DNA from: DASVCN01 sp040905665
GTDB lineage: Bacteria; Deinococcota; Deinococci; Deinococcales; Trueperaceae
Reading direction: 5' to 3'
Assembly (NCBI GenBank): GCA_040905665.1
Contig: JBBDRD010000026.1
Location: 51,726-115,725 of the forward strand
DNA: 64,000 nucleotides
Part shown: positions 58,768 to 64,000 of the stretch, one piece after another
Numbering within the stretch: the stretch's first letter is position 1
How the letters are laid out: each line of letters starts with the position of its first letter
The notes under the pieces: model-generated
Database searches by the model: none
Seen by the model: only the letters and a program-made list of their open reading frames with translations
What the model was told of the DNA's origin: nothing
Translations under genes and position numbers: made by a program

Positions 58768-59556
58768 GTGGAATCGAACATGAAAGCGAAGGTAGCACTC
58801 GTAACGGGCGCAGGCTCGGGGATCGGCGCCGCTGCCGGCCGGCGACTTGCCAAGGATGGCGCGCGAGTGGGACTGCTTTCGCGAACGGGCTCGGAACTCA
58901 CGGCGCTTGCAGATGAGATTGGCGAGGGCGGGGGCGAAGCGTTGGTGCTGGAGGCCGACATTTCCGATGCGCAGGCGCTGGGGAAGGCGGTCGACCGACT
59001 CGTCGAGCAGTTCGGACGGCTCGACGTGGTGGTCGCAAATGCGGGTGTGAACGGCACCTGGGCGCCCATCGAAGAGCTCGGTTTCGAGGAGTTCCGCAAG
59101 ACGGTGAATATCAACCTTTTCGGCACCTTCGCCACCATCAAGTTGGCGGTACCGCACCTTCGGAAGCAGGGCGGCGCCGTCGTCGTCACATCATCGGTCA
59201 ACGGTACGCGTATGTTCAGCAACTCCGGCGCGACGGCCTACGCGGCGACGAAAGCGGCGCAGGTAGCGATGGCGAGAATGCTGGCGCTCGAGCTAGCCAA
59301 GTACCGCATCCGGGTGAACACGATCTGCCCCGGGGCCATACGAACCGAAATCGGCGAGAACACGCGGAGCGAAGGGGTGGAGGGGGCCCGCGAGCCGGTC
59401 GTCTACCCCGAAGGGGAGATCCCGCTGACCGACGGCAAACCGGGGGACTCGCGGCAGGTCGCCGATCTGATTGCATTTCTCGTCTCCGATAGCGCCTCGC
59501 ACATCACCGGCACCGAAGTGTTCATCGACGGCGGGCAATCGCTGTTGCAAGGCTGA
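58768..59556 (+). CDS. Short-chain dehydrogenase/reductase
   Basis: A 262-residue classical SDR: cofactor motif V-T-G-A-G-S-G-I-G near the start, V-A-N-A-G, the catalytic Ser in V-V-V-T-S-S-V-N-G, Y-A-A-T-K, then I-C-P-G-A-I-R-T-E and a closing T-G-T-E-V-F-I-D-G-G-Q. The Asn of the catalytic tetrad is in V-N-I-N-L-F-G. GTG 58768 is chosen because GGGGG lies 5 nt before it; ATG 58780 is an alternative. Substrate unknown. Divergent from alaS and followed by an inverted repeat. Confidence 0.9.
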   Translation: MESNMKAKVALVTGAGSGIGAAAGRRLAKDGARVGLLSRTGSELTALADEIGEGGGEALVLEADISDAQALGKAVDRLVEQFGRLDVVVANAGVNGTWAPIEELGFEEFRKTVNINLFGTFATIKLAVPHLRKQGGAVVVTSSVNGTRMFSNSGATAYAATKAAQVAMARMLALELAKYRIRVNTICPGAIRTEIGENTRSEGVEGAREPVVYPEGEIPLTDGKPGDSRQVADLIAFLVSDSASHITGTEVFIDGGQSLLQG

Positions 59557-59585
59557 GCCCTCGGCCTACGGAGAGTGACATATGT

Positions 59586-59610
59586 GAGCAATTGGACGAA
59601 TCAATTGCTC
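59586..59610. repeat. 9-bp perfect inverted repeat before the PAS-LuxR gene
   Basis: Arms GAGCAATTG (59586-59594) and CAATTGCTC (59602-59610) flank a 7-nt spacer, a 25-bp dyad in the size range of LuxR-family operators. The AT-rich arms and lack of a T-run make an operator more likely than a terminator for the upstream SDR. Confidence 0.5.
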
Positions 59611-59668
59611 CTATTGACCCGACTTTAGCGCGTGTTAGCTTCGCGGATACCGCCTGGGGGCATTCGTG

Positions 59669-59688
59669 GGAGGCGCGGTAGTGCCTCC
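59669..59688 (+). terminator. Hairpin with pyrimidine-rich tail upstream of the PAS-LuxR gene
   Basis: Arms GGAGGC (59669-59674) and GCCTCC (59683-59688) around an 8-nt loop, followed by a pyrimidine-rich, T-containing stretch to about 59708. It could terminate transcripts from the SDR or act as an attenuator before luxR. Confidence 0.4.
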
Positions 59689-59736
59689 TCTCGCCCTTTC
59701 TTTCCTTGTCACCTACCGCTCGGCGGAGGAGAAGCA

Positions 59737-60828
59737 ATGTTCCTGCAAAGCGGGCAGTACCCCCTCGGGGGTTTCCGAGAAGTCCTAGACAATATGCCAC
59801 AGTCCATAGTCGTCTTCGATTCGGGGGGACTGGTGGCATTCGCCAATCAGGCGGCGGCGTCACTGCTGGAGCGACGCGGCCGCAGCTCCAAGATCAGCCA
59901 TATTGCCGATCTCTTTCGGCACGTGGGCCCGCTGATGAATCCTGACGGATCTCCACCGGCTCCCGTCGAGCTTCCCGCCGCCCGATTGGAGCGAGAGGAG
60001 GCGTTCTGCAGAATCCTGTTCCGTGCCGCGGAGCGTTGGGAGAGCAGTCGGCCGGTCCTCTCCTTTTCGGGTCAATCGGTTCGAGACATCGAGACGGGGG
60101 AGTCGCTCAGGGTTCTAACGATCGAGGACGCCAGTCATATGCACGAACACGAGAGCCTCTTTCGCACCGTTTTCGAGCGTGGTCCAGTGCCTGTGTCGCT
60201 CGTCAGAGGAGCGGACCAGTGCGTCGTGGACGTGAACAGTTCCTTTTTAGAGCTGCTGGGCTATCAACGTGCGGAGGTGGTTGGACATACCGTACCGGAA
60301 CTGGCCGTGGTACTCGACAACGAGAACCTTCGAGTCGCCAGGGAGACGCTGGAGCAGGGCGAGGCGGTCGAGCGGCTCGAGCTGGTGGTTCGCGGCGGTG
60401 ATGATAGCCTACTCACCCTTCTCTCCTGGCAGCGCTGGGTGGAGGTAGGGGGTGAGGATTGCCTTCTGGGAGTCTATGTCGACATAACCGAGCAAAAGGA
60501 GATGGAGCGGAAGCTTCGCGAGGCGACCCAGGTAGTGCTGGAAAGCGCCTCGGTCTTTAGCCGTAGCGTAGTCCAGCAATTGGAGCGATTGCGCGCTCCC
60601 GACCGCGCTTCGCCGGTAAGCGGTGAACTCGACCTACTCACCCGCCGCGAGCGGCAGGTCGTGACGCGGGTTGGAGCCGGACACACCAACCTGAAAATCG
60701 CTGCCGATCTGGCTCTCACTCCACAGACGGTGCGTAATTACGTTACCCGAATCTACCGAAAGATAGGCGTGACAAATCGCTCCGAAGCCGTCGTCTGGGC
60801 CCGTGAACGAGGCTTGGTACAGGGCTGA
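59737..60828 (+). CDS. PAS-PAS-LuxR transcriptional regulator
   Basis: A 363-residue regulator with two PAS-like domains (about residues 10-125 and 140-270; the second has L-F-R-T-V-F-E-R-G-P-V-P-V-S and V-D-V-N-S-S-F-L-E-L-L-G-Y, ending V-D-I-T-E-Q-K-E-M), a short helical linker, and a C-terminal LuxR/GerE helix-turn-helix (L-T-R-R-E-R-Q-V-V-T-R-V-G-A-G-H-T-N-L-K-I-A-A-D-L-A-L-T-P-Q-T-V-R-N-Y-V). It probably senses a small ligand or redox state. ATG 59737 has GGAGGAG upstream. The dyad at 59586-59610 may be its own operator. Confidence 0.9.
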   Translation: MFLQSGQYPLGGFREVLDNMPQSIVVFDSGGLVAFANQAAASLLERRGRSSKISHIADLFRHVGPLMNPDGSPPAPVELPAARLEREEAFCRILFRAAERWESSRPVLSFSGQSVRDIETGESLRVLTIEDASHMHEHESLFRTVFERGPVPVSLVRGADQCVVDVNSSFLELLGYQRAEVVGHTVPELAVVLDNENLRVARETLEQGEAVERLELVVRGGDDSLLTLLSWQRWVEVGGEDCLLGVYVDITEQKEMERKLREATQVVLESASVFSRSVVQQLERLRAPDRASPVSGELDLLTRRERQVVTRVGAGHTNLKIAADLALTPQTVRNYVTRIYRKIGVTNRSEAVVWARERGLVQG

Positions 60829-60842
60829 CACAGTTCGACGAC

Positions 60843-61919
60843 TCAGGCGTTATCGCCAAGCTCCTTGAGGCTGAGTTCCTTAAGGCTGAGTTCCTTGAGT
60901 ACGTGCCAAATAGCCGCTTCGCTGCCGCGGAGGCCTGCTGGGGCAGCAGCGCCGTTCATGCCAATGCCTTTGATCCTTTGCGCCAGCGTCCCCTCGAGAT
61001 AGCTGTCGATAATCACCGGATGGACGTAACTCTTTCGGCAAACCGTCGGCGTGTTGCCCAGAACCGCCGCCACGGACTTCACGGCCGCCACGACATTCTT
61101 CTTCGCCTGGCGCTCGTTTTCGTGTTGGCAATCCGCCAGCGCCTCGGCACAAAGGACGGTACCCGACCAGGTACGAAAATCCTTGGCGGTGATATCCTCT
61201 TTGGTCACGGAGCGCAAGTAATCGTTGACGTCACCCGACTCCACGTCGCGCTTGGTGCCCTCCTCATCGATGTACTTGAAAAGCTCGTAGCCGGGGATCT
61301 CGACGCACTGCCGCACTACCTCGGCAATCCGCTGGTCCTCTGTCTCCACGTGCCAATCTTGCCCGCCCTTGCCGCGGAACTCGAACACCACCGCGCCGTC
61401 CTCCACTTCCACATGCTTCTTACGGATGGTGGTTAGCCCAAAAGAGCCATTTTCCCGCGCGTAGCCGGCGTTGCCTACCCGGGCCAATGTCGACTCCAGC
61501 AGCCGCACGACCGCCGCCAGCACCCTCTCCCGAGGCATACCCTCGAGTTGAAGGTCCTTCCGTACGCGGCGACGGATCTTGGGCAGCACTTGAGCGAAGT
61601 TGAGCAGACGGTCGAACTTGTCCCGCTCGCGCAGCTCCTGCCACTGCGGATGATAGATGTACTGCTTTCGGCCCCGTTCGTCTCGACCGGTGGCCTGAAG
61701 GTGACCACGCGGATCGGGGCAGATCCATACATCCCGATAAGCGGGCGGAATCGCCAGCGAGTTGATGCGCTGTATTACATCCGGCTCGTCAAGCTTTTCT
61801 CCACCGGGGCCGTGATAGCTGAATCCCTTGCCCCGGCGCTTTCGCGACACGCCCGGCCGGTCGTCGCTCATATAGCGAAGTCCCGTGGCTCGCAGGAGTT
61901 CCCGCGGCTCCGTCACCAT
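60843..61919 (-). CDS. Type IB DNA topoisomerase
   Basis: A 358-residue poxvirus-like topoisomerase IB, which relaxes supercoils through a 3'-phosphotyrosine. Seen are the N-terminal domain I-P-P-A-Y-R-D-V-W-I-C-P, the Arg in R-L-L-E-S-T-L-A-R-V-G-N, K-H-V, F-R-G-K-G-G, T-A-K-D-F-R-T-W-S-G-T-V, and the nucleophile Tyr in C-R-K-S-Y-V-H-P. The last 20 residues contain L-K-E-L-S/G three times from a 15-bp tandem repeat. ATG 61919 lacks a clear ribosome site; an internal ATG 16 codons in is possible. Confidence 0.92.
   Translation of the reverse strand: MVTEPRELLRATGLRYMSDDRPGVSRKRRGKGFSYHGPGGEKLDEPDVIQRINSLAIPPAYRDVWICPDPRGHLQATGRDERGRKQYIYHPQWQELRERDKFDRLLNFAQVLPKIRRRVRKDLQLEGMPRERVLAAVVRLLESTLARVGNAGYARENGSFGLTTIRKKHVEVEDGAVVFEFRGKGGQDWHVETEDQRIAEVVRQCVEIPGYELFKYIDEEGTKRDVESGDVNDYLRSVTKEDITAKDFRTWSGTVLCAEALADCQHENERQAKKNVVAAVKSVAAVLGNTPTVCRKSYVHPVIIDSYLEGTLAQRIKGIGMNGAAAPAGLRGSEAAIWHVLKELSLKELSLKELGDNA
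60857..60900 (-). repeat. 15-bp tandem repeat at the 3' end of the topoisomerase IB gene
   Basis: Two and a half copies of a unit containing GGCTGAGTTCCTT (plus strand) with period 15 encode L-K-E-L-S in tandem just before the stop codon. Confidence 0.75.
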
Positions 61920-62114
61920 TTTGCGAATCCATCAGCGGTTCGAACCCACCCGCCACCCTGCGTCTTAACCCGATTCATGTTGCCCCCGCGACCGAATCCG
62001 CTGCTGATGCAGCTCTCGACCAGCCTAGCTGCTGTACGGATCGAGCGATGCCAATGGAGTGACAAGTGGAGTGACAAATGTCGGCCGCGCCAGGCCGCTA
62101 CCGGTGGCAAGGCG
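61920..62114. other. Intergenic stretch between topoisomerase IB and AraC genes
   Basis: 195 bp with no convincing gene. It contains a 12-bp tandem duplication (GTGGAGTGACAA type, about 62053-62079) and a T-loop-like GGTTCGAACC that does not belong to a tRNA. A 65-codon minus-strand frame here has no coding look. Confidence 0.4.
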
Positions 62115-63002
62115 CTACCTGACTCGTCCGGGCCAATCGGATTGCGGGGCTATCTGCTTTCTGACGCGAAGGCGGAACGTCTTTGGTGGACAGCCATAAC
62201 GCGCACGGAAGAGCCGGTAGAAGTAGGAGAGATTCTCGAAGCCGCAGTCGAGTGCAATGTCGATGATGCTCAGTGTGGTCGTATTGAGCAGCAGCGACGC
62301 CCTCTCCAACCGCAAGCTGTTGACGAACTCCGTGGGGCTCTTCCCTAGGTTTCGTCGGAAGGTACGGGCGAGGTGAGCAGGACTTACCCCGCTCAGTTCC
62401 TGGAGGCGGGCAAGCCCCTCCCGCAAATTTTCCGAGTCGTGCATCCCGCCGAGCGCCTCCTCAAGCCAGGCCGGCGCACCGTCGAAGCCCCCCTGTCCGC
62501 TACTCGCGTTGGGGGAGAAGTAGTCCACTAATGAGCTCCAGAAGCGGATCAGCTCCAATCCCTCCGGCCGCGAGGCGAATGCGTGGAGCGCGGATCTAAA
62601 AGTAGTTTCGCAACGCTCGCGGTCGGTCACGGCAACAAGGGCGGTGGGCGGAGATGCCGCCTTTGACCAGCCGTCGAGTGCGTTGCCGAGCGCGGCCAGC
62701 GAACAGAACAGGTGCCAGGCGGAGACAGGGAAGGCGATATTTATGAAGAGTAGCCGCTCGCTTGCGGCGCAGTGGATCGAGTGGCAATCGCGTGGCCTTA
62801 TGAGCAGCAGGGCGCCCGGCTCGAGCTGCCAGGAGTGGCCCCCGATACGGTGCTCGCCCCTGCCCTCGAGCACCAACATCGCCTCCCAGTAATCGTGATT
62901 GTGTGGTGGCCCCGAGTGTGCGCCCCGGTCGTGCAGCTCCACCAGGGCGGCGTGGAAGTCCCTTCCCTGGGCGATGGGAGCAAACGTAAGCATCCGGGTC
63001 AC
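62115..63002 (-). CDS. AraC-family transcriptional regulator with cupin sensor domain
   Basis: A 295-residue regulator: N-terminal cupin (about 10-90; H-N-H-D-Y-W-E-A-M-L-V-L-E-G and H-S-I-H), a linker, and a C-terminal AraC domain (about 195-285) with the first helix-turn-helix S-G-V-S-P-A-H-L-A-R-T-F-R-R and the second I-I-D-I-A-L-D-C-G-F-E-N-L-S-Y-F-Y-R-L-F-R-A-R-Y-G. It is divergent from the PhyH gene and probably controls it. GTG 63002 overlaps a leaderless ATG-TGA start-stop. Confidence 0.91.
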   Translation of the reverse strand: MTRMLTFAPIAQGRDFHAALVELHDRGAHSGPPHNHDYWEAMLVLEGRGEHRIGGHSWQLEPGALLLIRPRDCHSIHCAASERLLFINIAFPVSAWHLFCSLAALGNALDGWSKAASPPTALVAVTDRERCETTFRSALHAFASRPEGLELIRFWSSLVDYFSPNASSGQGGFDGAPAWLEEALGGMHDSENLREGLARLQELSGVSPAHLARTFRRNLGKSPTEFVNSLRLERASLLLNTTTLSIIDIALDCGFENLSYFYRLFRARYGCPPKTFRLRVRKQIAPQSDWPGRVR

Positions 63003-63016
63003 ATCAACACAGTATA
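62999..63016 (-). promoter_or_regulatory. TATACT box and leaderless ATG-TGA start-stop before araC
   Basis: On the minus strand TATACT (63016-63011) ends exactly 6 nt before ATG (63004-63002), which is followed at once by TGA (63001-62999). The araC start GTG (63002-63000) overlaps both. Ribosomes loading at the leaderless ATG would terminate after one codon and could re-initiate at the GTG. Confidence 0.45.
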
Positions 63017-63104
63017 AGAGCCGCTTGTATAGGACAAGACTGAGAGGGAGGCCATTCGCTAGAGTAGCGCGACAATGACAACCGGATTGAGATTAGGAGG
63101 GTAT

Positions 63105-63950
63105 ATGAGCCAAGTGATCGAGGAGTACAGAGACGGCCTTCGCGGCGACTACCGGCGTGAGGGTTACGTGGTGGCGCAAGGCGTCATCGATCAATCATTA
63201 GTCGACGAGGCTCGCGCCCATATTCGGTGGCTCCTCGACCGCCATCCTGGCGTTCGACCCGAACAGTTGCATAGTGAGCTGATGCAAGACGACCCATTCT
63301 GGGTGCGTCTGATTTCGGACGAGCGACTTCTGGATGTCGCCGAGACGTTCATCGGACCCAACGTGGCCCTGTTCGCTTCGCACTACATCGCCAAGCGGCC
63401 GTTCGACGGGCAGTCGGTACTGTGGCATCAGGATGGCGGTTTCTGGCCGCTCGAACCGATGGAGGTAGTCACGCTGTGGCTTTCGCTCGACGAGGTGGAC
63501 CAGGAGAACGGCTGCCTACGGATGATCCCTGGCACGCAGAAACTCGACATCCAGGCAACACATGAGCGCAAGGACGTCGACAACGTGTTGGGCGCCGAGA
63601 TGGATCTTTCCCAGGTCGATGAGGATCGGGCTGTCGATGTTGTCCTCCGACCCGGGGATGTCGAGATCCATCACCCGAACCTGATCCACGGCTCACATGC
63701 CAACACCTCCAGTCGCTGGCGTCGCGGCCTGACGATCCGCTATATTCCCACCAGCACCAGAATCCTTAGCGATAAACCGTTCCCCAGTGCGTTCCTGCTC
63801 CGCGGCGAGGCGTTGCCTGGCGTCAATGAGTACCAGCCCTGGCCACGCTACCGCGCCGGGGACCACATGCCATTCAGCGGAAAGGAGGAGTGGAACGACA
63901 GCAGCGAGGAGTGGAACGACAGGATGAAGGCGTTCCTGGTTTCGCCCTAG
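63105..63950 (+). CDS. Phytanoyl-CoA dioxygenase (PhyH) family protein
   Basis: A 281-residue Fe(II)/2-oxoglutarate-type dioxygenase: iron ligands in W-H-Q-D-G-G-F-W-P and I-H-H-P-N-L-I-H-G-S-H, and the 2-oxoglutarate Arg shortly after in R-R-G-L-T-I-R-Y. Members hydroxylate lipids, small metabolites or ectoine; the substrate is unknown. The tail has a duplicated E-E-W-N-D segment (7-residue period). ATG 63105 has AGGAGGG upstream; an in-frame ATG at 63075 is 9 nt after TAGAGT. Divergent from the AraC regulator. Confidence 0.9.
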   Translation: MSQVIEEYRDGLRGDYRREGYVVAQGVIDQSLVDEARAHIRWLLDRHPGVRPEQLHSELMQDDPFWVRLISDERLLDVAETFIGPNVALFASHYIAKRPFDGQSVLWHQDGGFWPLEPMEVVTLWLSLDEVDQENGCLRMIPGTQKLDIQATHERKDVDNVLGAEMDLSQVDEDRAVDVVLRPGDVEIHHPNLIHGSHANTSSRWRRGLTIRYIPTSTRILSDKPFPSAFLLRGEALPGVNEYQPWPRYRAGDHMPFSGKEEWNDSSEEWNDRMKAFLVSP

Positions 63951-64000
63951 GAGGGCGTGTGCGTTTATAGGCTTGGGTTTGGGCGCCCGAGTCGGGCTGC

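Noticed and set aside
61930..61960. A GGTTCGAACC T-loop-like sequence suggesting a tRNA on the minus strand
   Set aside because: No acceptor stem, anticodon arm or D-arm could be built around it; the palindrome alone is common.
1..64000. CRISPR array, prophage or insertion sequence
   Set aside because: No regularly spaced repeats, transposase, integrase or phage structural gene was found; the only mobile element seen is the dcd intein.

Overview
This 64 kb window is ordinary chromosome from a high-GC bacterium, most likely a Truepera-like member of the Deinococcota. That placement is inferred from gene content (2-oxoacid dehydrogenase operon, PolX with a PHP domain, a heterodimeric ABC exporter, a TakP-type TRAP system, AlkA, topoisomerase IB) and from promoter style. 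Many genes carry a TANNNT box exactly 6 nt before an ATG or GTG, the signature of leaderless transcription known from Deinococcus. No rRNA, tRNA, CRISPR array, prophage or insertion sequence was recognised.

Layout. 1-2.8 kb: end of a 2-oxoacid dehydrogenase operon (E1 alpha, E1 beta, E2). 3-8.3 kb: uvrC, a GNAT acetyltransferase, moxR-DUF58 and a small Ser/Thr kinase. 8.4-13.2 kb: two nucleoside/sugar-type ABC permeases and malQ. 13.3-15.8 kb is a decayed patch: an Xre antitoxin beside a truncated RES toxin, small unknown proteins and an ABC exporter gene with an internal deletion. 15.8-19.8 kb: an intact heterodimeric ABC exporter behind a long leader. 19.8-27.4 kb: alkA, hicBA, an SRPBCC-alcohol dehydrogenase-SDR operon, a NatAB-type exporter and an FMN-dehydrogenase-like protein. 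27.5-40.9 kb: envelope proteins, ruvA, alanine dehydrogenase, truB, a very large MA-type peptidase, a TPR-CPBP protein, a two-component system and a WGxxGxxG protein. 41-47 kb: a dCTP deaminase interrupted by an intein, coaX, a small outer-membrane protein and a phosphonate-type ABC transporter. 47.2-64 kb: polX, a SulP transporter, uspA, a TRAP system, alaS-ruvX-mltG, an SDR, a PAS-LuxR regulator, topoisomerase IB and a divergent AraC/PhyH pair.

Most striking signals. (1) Short leaderless reading frames that begin 6 nt after a TANNNT box and run into the start of the next gene: uvrC (19 codons), ruvA (17), the broken ABC exporter (11), a gene of unknown function before a two-component system (12), and a bare ATG-TGA before araC. 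They look like a shared translational-coupling or attenuation device. (2) A mini-intein in the active-site motif of dCTP deaminase, with what look like both flanks of a deleted homing endonuclease. (3) Several enzyme homologues that have lost expected catalytic residues (PolX, the FMN-dehydrogenase-like protein) and two gene remnants. All functional calls come from reading the sequence; no database search was run.
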